64,000 bases of DNA, taken from NCBI RefSeq assembly GCF_000369405.1, contig NZ_KB850000.1:186001-250000 (forward strand). Direction: 5' to 3'. Below are positions 29,142-37,798 of this stretch, piece after piece. The notes beneath the pieces were generated by a model that ran no database searches, was not told where the DNA came from, and was given only the letters and a program-made list of their open reading frames with translations. Made by a program: the position numbers and the translations under genes. This DNA comes from Acinetobacter sp. ANC 3929 (GTDB lineage: Bacteria; Pseudomonadota; Gammaproteobacteria; Pseudomonadales; Moraxellaceae). The stretch's first letter is position 1; every line of letters starts with the position of its first letter.

Positions 29142-29519
29142 ATGCGTAAATCTCAGCAAGGGACTTCGTATATTGCAATTTTATTTGGGGTGGTCTTATT
29201 TGCAGTTGCTGTGAAAGCGGCAATTGCAATTTGGCCAGCATATTGGGATGACAAGCTGATTAATACTCAAATTGAGGATCTATTAAAAGAGAGTCCTCAA
29301 AATGTTACACCGAGTAAGTTTGCCTCTCAGATGGATCAGCGTTTTGATATGAATGGGATCCGTGATTTACATTTTAAAGATATTGCACAAGTGACTTATA
29401 AAGATGATCTTGTAGTAATGAAGAAGTATGAAATACGTAAGCCTTTCATGCTAAATATCAGTTTAGTGATGACCTTTGAGAAGACTTTTGACCAAAAATC
29501 TGCAAAACAAGCTCAATGA
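29142..29519 (+). CDS. DUF4845 membrane protein
   Basis: 125 residues with an N-terminal membrane helix (IAILFGVVLFAVAVKAAIA) and a soluble domain, matching the DUF4845 proteins that lie between lepB and rnc in many gammaproteobacteria. It likely sits in the inner membrane facing the periplasm. Function is unknown. Its 3' end overlaps the rnc start by 32 bases. Confidence 0.82.
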   Translation: MRKSQQGTSYIAILFGVVLFAVAVKAAIAIWPAYWDDKLINTQIEDLLKESPQNVTPSKFASQMDQRFDMNGIRDLHFKDIAQVTYKDDLVVMKKYEIRKPFMLNISLVMTFEKTFDQKSAKQAQ

Positions 29520-30183
29520 TACGCGGCTGCAAGGGCGAATAGGTCACCAGTTTAAGCAAATTGACTTGTTAAAACTGGCTTTGACCCATCGCTCTGTGAG
29601 TCATAAGCAGAATTATGAACGCCTAGAATTTCTAGGCGATGCTTTATTAGGAATGATCGTTGCGAATTATTTGTACAATGCTTATCCGCTTGAAAATGAA
29701 GGTCGTTTAACGCGAATGCGTGCGACTTTGGTTCGACAGGAAGCATTAGGAAAAATCGCAAATGATTTGCAACTCAGCCGGTCATTAATTTTAAGCACTG
29801 GCGAGTTAAAATCAGGTGGACACCACCGAGAGTCAATTCTGGCGGATACCGTTGAAGCAATCATTGGTGCTATTTATTTAGACAGCAATGATCTCAACTT
29901 GCTAGAACGCATTGTGCTAAAATGGTATGAACCATATCTTGATCATATCGAACCGACAGATCAACTGAAAGACCCTAAATCACGTTTGCAAGAGTATTTA
30001 CAAGCACGTAAAAAACCTCTCCCAGTTTACGAGGTTGTAGATATTCAGGGTGATGCCCCTAATCAGCATTTCAAAGTGGAATGTGATGTAGCGGGATTGC
30101 CAAAAATTATAGGCGAGGGCTCAAGTCGTCGTTTTGCCGAACAAACGGCAGCGGCAGAGATTTTAAAATTATTGGAGCAATAA
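29488..30183 (+). CDS. rnc: Ribonuclease III
   Basis: Cleaves double-stranded RNA, including rRNA precursors. About 231 residues: the RNase III signature [12 protein letters not shown], then [10 protein letters not shown] with catalytic acids, then a dsRNA-binding domain ending [20 protein letters not shown] start at TTG 29488, because GAGAAG lies four bases upstream and the encoded MTKNLQNKL agrees with related proteins; a TTG at 29476 is the alternative. Overlap with the previous gene implies coupling. Confidence 0.95.
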   Translation: MTKNLQNKLNDTRLQGRIGHQFKQIDLLKLALTHRSVSHKQNYERLEFLGDALLGMIVANYLYNAYPLENEGRLTRMRATLVRQEALGKIANDLQLSRSLILSTGELKSGGHHRESILADTVEAIIGAIYLDSNDLNLLERIVLKWYEPYLDHIEPTDQLKDPKSRLQEYLQARKKPLPVYEVVDIQGDAPNQHFKVECDVAGLPKIIGEGSSRRFAEQTAAAEILKLLEQ

Positions 30184-30187
30184 CCTG

Positions 30188-31213
30188 ATGACTCATTCGG
30201 AAGAAAATAAGCCAGAAGCAACTGAACAGCAAGATGGCAATAATCTAGTTGATCAATTTTTTAGTTCTCAAGGAACGACCATTCCTTCAGATTTCAAAAG
30301 CGGTTTTGTTGCCATTGTTGGCCGTCCAAACGTGGGCAAGTCAACTTTGATGAACCATATCTTGGGTCAAAAACTATCGATTACCTCACGTAAGCCACAA
30401 ACCACACGTCATAAAATCGTGGGGATTGATTCGCGTGAGAAATCACAGGCCGTATTTGTAGATACCCCTGGGATGCATAAAAAAGAAGTGCGCGCCATCA
30501 ATAAGATGATGAACCGTGCTGCACATTCAGCATTGCGTGATGTGAACTTGGTTTTATTTGTAGTTGATGCACAAAAGTGGACTCAAAACGATGAATTGGT
30601 TTTGGAAAAACTTAAAAATGCAGATATGCCAGTGATCCTTGTGATCAATAAACTCGATACATTTGAAAATAAAAATGAGGCTTTACCGCTGATTCGAGAG
30701 CGTGCCAAGCTAATGAATTTTGCTGAAATTGTGCCTGTATCAGCATTACGTGGGGCAAATCTAGATCATTTGCGTGACACGATTGAAAAATATCTGCCAT
30801 ATCAACCACCTTTGTATTCATTGGATCAAATTACCGATCGTTCTGAGCGTTTCCTTGCGAGTGAAATCATTCGTGAGAAAATTATGCGTCAGTTAGGTGA
30901 AGAACTTCCGTATGATTTAACGGTTCAAATTGAATCATTTAAAACTGAAGAAGCAGCAGTAAATGAAAAAACAGGTCGTTTAAAGCCACCTTGTACATAT
31001 ATTGATGCGACTATTTTTGTGGAACGCCAAGGTCAAAAAGCCATTGTGATTGGCGATAAAGGTGCGAAGCTGAAAAGCATCGGTATGGATGCACGTACAG
31101 ACATGGAAAAAATGTTTGAGCAAAAAATTATGCTAACGCTTTGGGTGAAAGTCAAAGGTGGTTGGTCTGATGATGAGCGTGCACTCAAAAGCTTGGGTTA
31201 TAGCGATATTTAA
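30188..31213 (+). CDS. era: Ribosome-assembly GTPase Era, N-terminally extended
   Basis: Binds 16S rRNA and helps 30S assembly. 341 residues: P-loop [17 protein letters not shown] (G3), INKLD (G4), and a C-terminal KH domain ([20 protein letters not shown]). About 38 extra N-terminal residues, acidic and Gln/Asn rich ([19 protein letters not shown]), precede the usual start of the GTPase domain; E. coli Era is about 301. Start 30188 is five bases after the rnc stop. Confidence 0.95.
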   Translation: MTHSEENKPEATEQQDGNNLVDQFFSSQGTTIPSDFKSGFVAIVGRPNVGKSTLMNHILGQKLSITSRKPQTTRHKIVGIDSREKSQAVFVDTPGMHKKEVRAINKMMNRAAHSALRDVNLVLFVVDAQKWTQNDELVLEKLKNADMPVILVINKLDTFENKNEALPLIRERAKLMNFAEIVPVSALRGANLDHLRDTIEKYLPYQPPLYSLDQITDRSERFLASEIIREKIMRQLGEELPYDLTVQIESFKTEEAAVNEKTGRLKPPCTYIDATIFVERQGQKAIVIGDKGAKLKSIGMDARTDMEKMFEQKIMLTLWVKVKGGWSDDERALKSLGYSDI

Positions 31214-31239
31214 TCGTATTTAAGACAATGGAAACAGGT

Positions 31240-31437
31240 ATGAAAACAACAATTCGTATACTCGCGATCGCAACATGCGTATTCATGTTGCAAGGCTGTA
31301 TTCACAAGCTTGTGACTGTACCTGTTAAAGTTGCTTATAAGACCACCAAAGGTGTTGTTAAAGGAACTGCTGCGGTTGTTGGCGCAGTGATTCCCGATGG
31401 CGATGATGAAGAAAAGGATGAGAAAAAGAAGGACTAG
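31240..31437 (+). CDS. Small lipoprotein (NF038104 type)
   Basis: A 65-residue lipoprotein. From ATG 31240: MKTTIRILAIATCVFM then lipobox L-Q-G-C (Cys near residue 19). The mature part is amphipathic (VKVAYKTTKGVVKGTAAVVGAVIP) with a highly charged C-terminus (DGDDEEKDEKKKD). I recall a small Acinetobacter lipoprotein family under the label NF038104; function unknown. Its position between era and recO is conserved-looking but unexplained. Confidence 0.72.
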   Translation: MKTTIRILAIATCVFMLQGCIHKLVTVPVKVAYKTTKGVVKGTAAVVGAVIPDGDDEEKDEKKKD

Positions 31438-31446
31438 TCTCGTACT

Positions 31447-32154
31447 ATGATGCGCAATGAAGTCCTACATGGTTATTTGATTCATCATCGTAAATATCGT
31501 GAAAAAAGCCATATTGTGCATTTATTTACACAAGAATATGGTCGAGTGGATGGGATTCTAAGACAGACCCCACCGCCGCAATATCAGCCTATCCGTCTGC
31601 AAGCCACAGGCAAATCTGAACTAAAAAACTTCACAAAACTGGAAATTCTGAATCAACCTGTATTCTTTCATGGTGATGCATTTTTTGCCGGTTTTTATTT
31701 AAATGAAATTCTATTGCGACTGTGTCCTTTAGAAGAGATGATGCCGCAGACATTTGAACAATATCAGTTGATTTTAGTACTGTTACAGCAATTGGCGACA
31801 CATCAGCAAGCTGCTGTATTTCTTCGGCAGATTTTACGTCAATTTGAGCATGTACTCTTGCCAGAACTTGGTTATGCCATAGATTTCTCGATAGATGCGA
31901 GTCAACAAGATATTCAGGTCAATCAGCATTATCAATTTCAGCTCAATGATGGCTTTTTGCCAGTTTCACAAGCCTCGCGTTCAACACTTGATGGCGCGTT
32001 GATTGCTTCAATGCAAAGTTATGAAGATGGGCAGGATTTTTCTCACGAACAGTTGCAATTATTGGGTAAACTATACCGTCAAATGATTAGCTCCTTGTTG
32101 GGTGATCGACCGCTGAAAAGCCGTCAACTTTGGATTCAAAGTACACAAACTTGA
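31447..32154 (+). CDS. recO: DNA repair protein RecO
   Basis: Recombination mediator of the RecFOR pathway. 235 residues: N-terminal OB fold (LHGYLIHHRKYREKSHIVHLFTQEYGRVDG) and an alpha-helical C-terminal domain. It begins nine bases after the lipoprotein stop. Same-strand order rnc-era-recO-pdxJ as in other gammaproteobacteria. Confidence 0.93.
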   Translation: MMRNEVLHGYLIHHRKYREKSHIVHLFTQEYGRVDGILRQTPPPQYQPIRLQATGKSELKNFTKLEILNQPVFFHGDAFFAGFYLNEILLRLCPLEEMMPQTFEQYQLILVLLQQLATHQQAAVFLRQILRQFEHVLLPELGYAIDFSIDASQQDIQVNQHYQFQLNDGFLPVSQASRSTLDGALIASMQSYEDGQDFSHEQLQLLGKLYRQMISSLLGDRPLKSRQLWIQSTQT

Positions 32155-32208
32155 TATTCCTGATGTATTGAAAATAATGATTCAGGGCTAAACCGATAGG
32201 ATATTTTT

Positions 32209-32937
32209 ATGGCTGCAATCTTAGGTGTAAACATTGATCATGTTGCGACATTAAGACAGGCACGTGGGACAACTTACCCTGATCCAGTTCAGGCTGCTTT
32301 GGTATGTGAACAAGCAGGTGCTGAGGGAATTACTTTACATTTGCGTGAAGATCGCCGCCATATACAAGATGATGATGTACGTCGTATGCGTCCATTATTA
32401 AAAACACGTATGAATCTGGAGTTGGCGGTAACCGATGAAATGGTTGCGTTTGCCAAAGAGATTCAACCGCAACATGTTTGCTTTGTACCTGAGCGTCGTC
32501 AAGAAGTGACCACCGAAGGTGGATTAGATGTGGTGGGGCATTTTGAAAAAGTGAAGGCAGCAACTCAAGCACTCAAAGCAATTGGTAGTGATGTGTCTTT
32601 GTTTATCGATGCAGATTTGGCGCAAATTGACGCAGCAGTTGCCTGTGGTGCACCAACCATTGAGATTCATACGGGTGCGTATGCAGATGCAGAGACAGTA
32701 GAGCAGCAGCAAGTTGAATTAGCACGTATTATTCAAGGTGCGGAGTATGCTGCCGCAAAAGGCTTGGTGGTGAATGCAGGGCATGGCTTGAATTTAGATA
32801 ACGTTGCTGCGATTGCTGCGATCCCTCAAATTCATGAGCTGAATATTGGTCATTCGATTATTGCGGACAGCGTATTCGTTGGTCTATCGCAAGCGGTAAC
32901 AGAGATGAAAGCAGCGATTCAGGCTGCTGCGAGATAA
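32209..32937 (+). CDS. pdxJ: Pyridoxine 5'-phosphate synthase
   Basis: Final condensation in de novo vitamin B6 synthesis. 242 residues with [22 protein letters not shown] at the N-terminus, HLREDRRHI, and [10 protein letters not shown]; a TIM barrel. Ribosome-binding site AGGATA eight bases before ATG. Confidence 0.96.
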   Translation: MAAILGVNIDHVATLRQARGTTYPDPVQAALVCEQAGAEGITLHLREDRRHIQDDDVRRMRPLLKTRMNLELAVTDEMVAFAKEIQPQHVCFVPERRQEVTTEGGLDVVGHFEKVKAATQALKAIGSDVSLFIDADLAQIDAAVACGAPTIEIHTGAYADAETVEQQQVELARIIQGAEYAAAKGLVVNAGHGLNLDNVAAIAAIPQIHELNIGHSIIADSVFVGLSQAVTEMKAAIQAAAR

Positions 32938-32941
32938 GTTG

Positions 32942-33598
32942 ATGAGTAGTATAAATTATGACGAGTTGATGCAGCCTGTCATTGGGTTTCTAGGGTGTAC
33001 GACTCCTCAGGCGTGGTTGGACGAAGCTGTTAATAATCTTGATGTATTAATGCAAGATCATGCCAACTGTGAGAAAAAAGCGGCAAGTACGGCCATGAAT
33101 TTGATGTTCCGCTATAGTTTCTTTACAGACCTGCAAGTGAAATTGGCACAATTAGTGCGTGAAGAAATGCTGCATTATGAGCAGGTCTTGGAATTCATGA
33201 ACAAACGCGGCCAAGAGTGGAAGGGTTTGAGTGCAGGGCGCTATGCAGGTGGATTACGTAAAGAAATCCGTACCTATGAGCCTGAGGCTTTAATTGATGT
33301 GATGATTATTGGTGCATTTGTCGAAGCACGCTCTTGTGAACGTTTTTATGCGCTGGCACCGGTTGTAGATGATGAGCTGGGGCGTTACTACCGCTATCTA
33401 CTTAAATCGGAATCGCGTCATTTTGAGGACTATTTAGCACTTGCTTTGGATGTTGCAAAAACTGCGAAACTTAAAGATCCAGAAGAGACGATCCAACTAC
33501 GCATTGAGCATATTCGTGAAGTGGAAAAGAATTTGATTTTAAGTCCTGATGATACGTTCCGTTTCCATAGCGGTGTGCCGGCACAGATCGCTGCCTAA
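32942..33598 (+). CDS. miaE: tRNA-(ms2io6A) hydroxylase
   Basis: Diiron monooxygenase that hydroxylates the isopentenyl group of ms2i6A37 in tRNA. 218 residues with ferritin-like four-helix pattern and iron ligands in REEMLHYEQ and SESRHFEDY, as in MiaE. ATG 32942 follows the pdxJ stop by four bases, so it is the last gene of the run, ending at a strong terminator. Confidence 0.9.
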   Translation: MSSINYDELMQPVIGFLGCTTPQAWLDEAVNNLDVLMQDHANCEKKAASTAMNLMFRYSFFTDLQVKLAQLVREEMLHYEQVLEFMNKRGQEWKGLSAGRYAGGLRKEIRTYEPEALIDVMIIGAFVEARSCERFYALAPVVDDELGRYYRYLLKSESRHFEDYLALALDVAKTAKLKDPEETIQLRIEHIREVEKNLILSPDDTFRFHSGVPAQIAA

Positions 33599-33613
33599 GT
33601 TGAATTAAAAGAT

Positions 33614-33645
33614 AAAAAAGCTTCTGTTGATCAGAAGCTTTTTTT
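33614..33645 (+). terminator. Terminator of miaE
   Basis: AAAAAAGCTTCTG / CAGAAGCTTTTTTT with a 5-base loop; symmetric flanks, 15 bases after the stop. Confidence 0.85.
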
Positions 33646-33669
33646 ATGGGGCATTCATTATTGAGTAAT

Positions 33670-33702
33670 AAAAAAAGCCCCAATCAATGATCAGGGCTTT
33701 TT
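33670..33702 (-). terminator. Terminator of the tRNA-Asn pair
   Basis: AAAAAGCCC / GGGCTTTTT stem; on the minus strand it is followed by T run after GGGC. It begins 8 bases beyond the CCA end of the downstream tRNA. Confidence 0.82.
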
Positions 33703-33709
33703 AGAATCT

Positions 33710-33785
33710 TGGCTCTCCCACCTGGGCTCGAACCAGGGACCTGCGGATTAACAGTCCGTCGCTCTACCGACTGAGCTATGGGAGA
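33710..33785 (-). tRNA. tRNA-Asn(GTT), downstream copy
   Basis: A 76-base gene with encoded CCA. Read on the minus strand it starts TCTCCCATAGCTCAGTCGGT; the anticodon loop has ACTGTTAATC, giving GTT. T arm GGTTCGAGCC and acceptor TGGGAGAG complete the cloverleaf. It differs from the other copy only in the sixth acceptor pair. Confidence 0.95.
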
Positions 33786-33794
33786 ATAGTAGAT

Positions 33795-33870
33795 TGGCTC
33801 TCCAACCTGGGCTCGAACCAGGGACCTGCGGATTAACAGTCCGTCGCTCTACCGACTGAGCTATTGGAGA
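33795..33870 (-). tRNA. tRNA-Asn(GTT), upstream copy
   Basis: A 76-base gene with encoded CCA, nine bases upstream of the other copy. It starts TCTCCAATAGCTCAG and has anticodon GTT. Acceptor arms TCTCCAA and TTGGAGA pair perfectly. First gene after the promoter. Confidence 0.95.
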
Positions 33871-33881
33871 ATCTGATGCGC

Positions 33882-33910
33882 ATTTTAGGCATGAAAAGCA
33901 GATGCGTCAA
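33882..33910 (-). promoter_or_regulatory. Promoter of the tRNA-Asn pair
   Basis: On the minus strand TTGACG, 17 bases, TAAAAT. A GC-rich GCGC directly follows the -10 box, the discriminator type expected for stringently controlled stable RNA promoters. The tRNA 5' end is 11 bases downstream of the -10 box. Confidence 0.8.
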
Positions 33911-34016
33911 CAACAATAGTAAATAAAATTAACCGTTTGCTTGATTAATAATCTTTTTGGTCTGTAAAAAAGAAAAACTGCAAAAAAATAACTTTATTTA
34001 CTTAAAAATTAATCAG

Positions 34017-35240
34017 TTATTGTGCATTTTCTTTAAATTTAGCTAAGGCATCAATCCGATATTGAATCAGCATTTCACCAATTTCTGGACCAGTTACATG
34101 TTCGGGTAAATCTTGGGCGCGTATATTTCTGACGATTTGCATCGCATCTAACATATACTGTGCTTGCGGATAGGGACGTTGCTCTAAACCTAAACGACCT
34201 TTAGCATCACATTCACAGGCTTGAACATAAGCTTCCACTTTTTCAGGTCGACGTAATACATCTAAACGTTGTAATAGACGCCATAAAGTTCCTGGTTTCA
34301 GGTTCTTGACTTGATGACATTTCAAATGTTCTTTACACACAATTAAGGCTAAGCTTTTTAAATGTGTAGGTACTTTTAAACGGTCGCAGAGATCTGTCAC
34401 AGGCTTAATACCACGTTCTTCATGCATGATATGCCTTGGCAGCTCCTCCACAGGGGTGAGTGCCTTGCCAAGATCATGAACAAGGACTGCAAAGCGCACA
34501 TCAAGTGCATATTCTGCTAAACAAGCTTGTTTGAGTGCCATGAGAGTATGAATGCCACAATCAATCTCAGGGTGATACTCAGGACGTTGTGGTACACCAA
34601 ATAATGCATCAATCTCTGGAAATAGGATTTTTAAGGCGTCACACTCTTTGAGTGTTCGGAAGTAGACATCGGCATGATCTTCAAGCAAAGCGCGCGAGGT
34701 TTCTTTCCACACGCGTTCAGGTGTTAATGCATCAAGCTCACCAGATTTGGCAATTTTCTGCATTAATTGTAGAGTTTCATCTGCGATTTTAAACCCGTAG
34801 CTTGCATAACGCGCTGCAAAGCGTGCTACACGAAGTACACGTAGTGGATCTTCAGTAAATGCATCTGAAACATGGCGAAGAATTTTTTGATCTAAGTCAT
34901 GTTGTCCGCCATAGGGATCGTACACTGTACCTGCGTCATCCATCGCCATTGCATTAATGGTTAAATCACGACGTATCAGATCTTCTTCTAATTTAACTGT
35001 AGTATCAGTAAAAAATTGAAAGCCATGGTAACCCACACCAGATTTACGTTCTGTGCGCGCAAGGGCGTATTCTTCTTTTGTTTTTGGATGTAAAAATACA
35101 GGAAAATCTTTGCCAATGGGTTGATAACCTTCAGCCAATAATTGCTCGGGCGTTGCTCCAACCACCACATAATCTTTTTCGTGATAGGGATGGCCGAGCA
35201 AATGATCTCGCACAGCACCGCCTACTAAATAAACTTGCAT
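34017..35240 (-). CDS. cca: Multifunctional CCA tRNA nucleotidyltransferase
   Basis: Adds or repairs the CCA end of tRNA; family members may also carry phosphohydrolase activity through an HD domain. 407 residues: nucleotidyltransferase core VYLVGGAVRDHLLG, the DYVVVG acid pair, DLTINAMA, and an HD domain with VLVHDLGKALTP. ATG 35240 is chosen (E. coli Cca is 412); an upstream ATG at 35261 would add MKNRGFF, encoded by the hairpin discussed separately. The next gene downstream (33.7 kb) is the tRNA-Asn pair, but all tRNAs here already encode CCA. Confidence 0.94.
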   Translation of the reverse strand: MQVYLVGGAVRDHLLGHPYHEKDYVVVGATPEQLLAEGYQPIGKDFPVFLHPKTKEEYALARTERKSGVGYHGFQFFTDTTVKLEEDLIRRDLTINAMAMDDAGTVYDPYGGQHDLDQKILRHVSDAFTEDPLRVLRVARFAARYASYGFKIADETLQLMQKIAKSGELDALTPERVWKETSRALLEDHADVYFRTLKECDALKILFPEIDALFGVPQRPEYHPEIDCGIHTLMALKQACLAEYALDVRFAVLVHDLGKALTPVEELPRHIMHEERGIKPVTDLCDRLKVPTHLKSLALIVCKEHLKCHQVKNLKPGTLWRLLQRLDVLRRPEKVEAYVQACECDAKGRLGLEQRPYPQAQYMLDAMQIVRNIRAQDLPEHVTGPEIGEMLIQYRIDALAKFKENAQ

Positions 35241-35243
35241 GAA

Positions 35244-35288
35244 AAAACCTCTATTCTTCACACAATCATGCTACAGAATAGAGGTTTT
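35244..35288 (-). terminator. Terminator-like hairpin between maeB and cca, enclosing the cca ribosome-binding site
   Basis: A perfect 14-bp stem (AAAACCTCTATTCT at 35244-35257 and its complement at 35275-35288) with a 17-base loop. On the minus strand it is followed by TTTTTTC and then the cca ATG at 35240. The AGAGG used as cca ribosome-binding site lies inside the 3' arm. It ends maeB transcription or acts as an attenuator. Confidence 0.82.
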
Positions 35289-35336
35289 CTCAAGCGTTAA
35301 GCAAAGCTTTTCAAGAAAAGCGAGGCTTAAGTCGAA

Positions 35337-37607
35337 TTAGTTTTGACTTTGCTGAATTTCGGCAACCGTTAATGCTGTCATATTCACCAAACGACGAGTC
35401 GTTGCCGTAGGTGTAAGAATATGAACAGGTTTTGCAGCACCTAATAAAATAGGACCAATAGTCACATTATTACCAGAAGTCGCTTTTAACAGGTTGAATG
35501 AAATGTTCGCTGAATCTAGGTTAGGCATAATCAATAAGTTTGCTGAACCTTTGAAACGTGAGTTCGGGAATGCGAAGTGACGAATATTTTCATCTAATGC
35601 CGCATCACCATGCATTTCACCTTCTACTTCTAACTCAGGCGCTTGCTCTGAAAGTAAACGATAGACTTCGCGCATTTTTTGTGCGCTTGCATCAGTCTGA
35701 TCGCTACCAAAGCTTGAGTGAGAAAGAAGGGCAACACGAGGTGTAATACCGAAACGACGAACTTCTTCAGCCGCTAAAATGGTCATTTCAGCAAGTTGAG
35801 CCGCTGTTGGGTTGGTATTTACATACGTATCAGCAATAAATAAATTGCGATCTTCAAGCATTAAGGCATTCAGCGTGAAGAAGGTACTACGACCTTCTTT
35901 TAAGCCAATTACATTTTTCACAAAATCTAAATGAATGTCATAGCTTGAGTAAGTACCACACAACATACCATCAGCTTTGCCAAATTTAACCAACATCGCT
36001 GCGATGAGTGTAGAGCGACGACGTGCTTCACGTTGCGCATATTCAACTGTCACGCCTTTACGTTGCATGATTTGGTGATATTCTTTCCAGAAATCATCAT
36101 ACGACGGATTCTTTTCCTGATCGACGATTTCAATGTTTACACCATGTTGTAAACGTAAGCCTAGCTTTTTGATATTGTCTTCAATCACGGCAGTACGACC
36201 AATCAGAATTGGTTTCGCTAAGCCTTCATCAACCACAATCTGAACAGCACGTAATACACGTTGGTCTTCACCTTCAGCATAGGCAATACGTTTTGGATCA
36301 GTCTTCGCTTGAGAGAAAATCGGTTTCATCAAGAATGCTGAGTTATAAACAAACTCAGAAAGACGTTGACGGTACGCAGAGAAGTCTTCGATTGGACGTG
36401 TTGCGACGCCAGAATCCATTGCAGCTTTTGCTACAGCAGGCGCGATTTCTAGAATCAAACGTTGATCAAGTGGACGAGGAATAAGGTAATCACGACCAAA
36501 TGAAGCAGATTTTTCACCATAGGTTGCAGCATCAGCTTCAACATGTGCCATGCGTGCGATTGCGTGTACACATGCGATCTTCATTTCTTCATTAATGGTG
36601 GTTGCACCAACATCCAATGCACCACGGAAGATGTAAGGGAAGCAAAGCGCATTGTTTACTTGGTTTGGATAATCAGAACGTCCTGTTGCCATAATGACAT
36701 CTGGGCGAACTTCATGTGCATGTTCAGGTAAAATCTCAGGATCTGGGTTTGCAAGTGCAAAAATAATTGGATTTTCAGCCATTTCTTTAACCATTTCTTT
36801 GGTTAAGATGCCTGCTGCTGAAAGACCCAAGAACATATCAGCGCCTGCCATCACTTCATGTAATTGGCTGACTTGAATGTCTTGAACATAACGTTTTTTC
36901 GAATCATCCAATCCTTCATGAGATGTTGTGAGAAGACCACGAGAGTCGGCAACGAAGATATTGGCTTTGTTTACGCCTAAAGCACAAAGTAAATCTAAGC
37001 ACGAAAGTGCTGCTGCACCTGCACCTGATGCAACAATTTTGATTTCATCAATCTTTTTATTCACCAGTTGCAAAGCATTGAGTAATGCTGAACCGACAAT
37101 AATACTAGTACCATGTTGGTCATCATGGAATACTGGAATTTTCATACGTTCGCGAAGTTTCTTCTCGATGTAGAAACATTCTGGTGCCTTGATATCTTCA
37201 AGGTTGATACCACCGAAAGTTGGCTCTAGAGAAGCAACAATATCAACGATCTTGTCTGGATCATTTTCAGCAATTTCGATATCGAATACATCTACGCCAG
37301 CGAATTTCTTGAACAGAACGCCTTTACCTTCCATTACCGGCTTAGAAGCAAGCGGACCAATATTTCCCAAACCAAGCACGGCTGTACCATTACTCACAAC
37401 CGCGACCAGATTACCGCGAGCTGTATATTTCGCAGCAGCAGAAGGGTCACGTTCGATTTCCAAACATGGAGCAGCAACACCTGGGGAATATGCAAGCGCT
37501 AAATCTCGTTGGTTAACGAGCTGCTTGCTAGGTGTCACACTGATTTTGCCTGGTGTTGGAAATTCATGGTAATACAAAGCGGCTTGTTTTAAAGATTGAT
37601 CGTCCAT
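35337..37607 (-). CDS. maeB: NADP-dependent malic enzyme with phosphotransacetylase-like domain
   Basis: Decarboxylates malate to pyruvate. 756 residues, as in E. coli MaeB: N-terminal malic enzyme domain ([37 protein letters not shown]), and C-terminal phosphotransacetylase-like domain ([28 protein letters not shown]). The domain pair is the MaeB type; the C-terminal part is thought to be regulatory. Confidence 0.95.
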   Translation of the reverse strand: MDDQSLKQAALYYHEFPTPGKISVTPSKQLVNQRDLALAYSPGVAAPCLEIERDPSAAAKYTARGNLVAVVSNGTAVLGLGNIGPLASKPVMEGKGVLFKKFAGVDVFDIEIAENDPDKIVDIVASLEPTFGGINLEDIKAPECFYIEKKLRERMKIPVFHDDQHGTSIIVGSALLNALQLVNKKIDEIKIVASGAGAAALSCLDLLCALGVNKANIFVADSRGLLTTSHEGLDDSKKRYVQDIQVSQLHEVMAGADMFLGLSAAGILTKEMVKEMAENPIIFALANPDPEILPEHAHEVRPDVIMATGRSDYPNQVNNALCFPYIFRGALDVGATTINEEMKIACVHAIARMAHVEADAATYGEKSASFGRDYLIPRPLDQRLILEIAPAVAKAAMDSGVATRPIEDFSAYRQRLSEFVYNSAFLMKPIFSQAKTDPKRIAYAEGEDQRVLRAVQIVVDEGLAKPILIGRTAVIEDNIKKLGLRLQHGVNIEIVDQEKNPSYDDFWKEYHQIMQRKGVTVEYAQREARRRSTLIAAMLVKFGKADGMLCGTYSSYDIHLDFVKNVIGLKEGRSTFFTLNALMLEDRNLFIADTYVNTNPTAAQLAEMTILAAEEVRRFGITPRVALLSHSSFGSDQTDASAQKMREVYRLLSEQAPELEVEGEMHGDAALDENIRHFAFPNSRFKGSANLLIMPNLDSANISFNLLKATSGNNVTIGPILLGAAKPVHILTPTATTRRLVNMTALTVAEIQQSQN

Positions 37608-37798
37608 CTGAGTCTCGTTTGTTCCGATAATAATCAGACATATAGAAGTCTAATTACTATATTAAGATAAGTGCACAAGAATATAGCACTAGTTCATGCT
37701 TTCGCACAGTCAAAAAAGCTTATTTTCACTGAACTTCGAGCTTATTGACAATCGATGTGGCGTGTAAAATAAACTGCCAAAAAGCTCAAAATTAGCTA

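Noticed and set aside
33710-33870. Direct repeat with regular spacing, considered as a CRISPR fragment
   Set aside because: The two 76-base repeats fold as tRNA-Asn genes with encoded CCA.
37189-37572. 127-codon plus-strand ORF
   Set aside because: Antisense to the malic-enzyme domain of maeB; codon pattern reflects the opposite strand.
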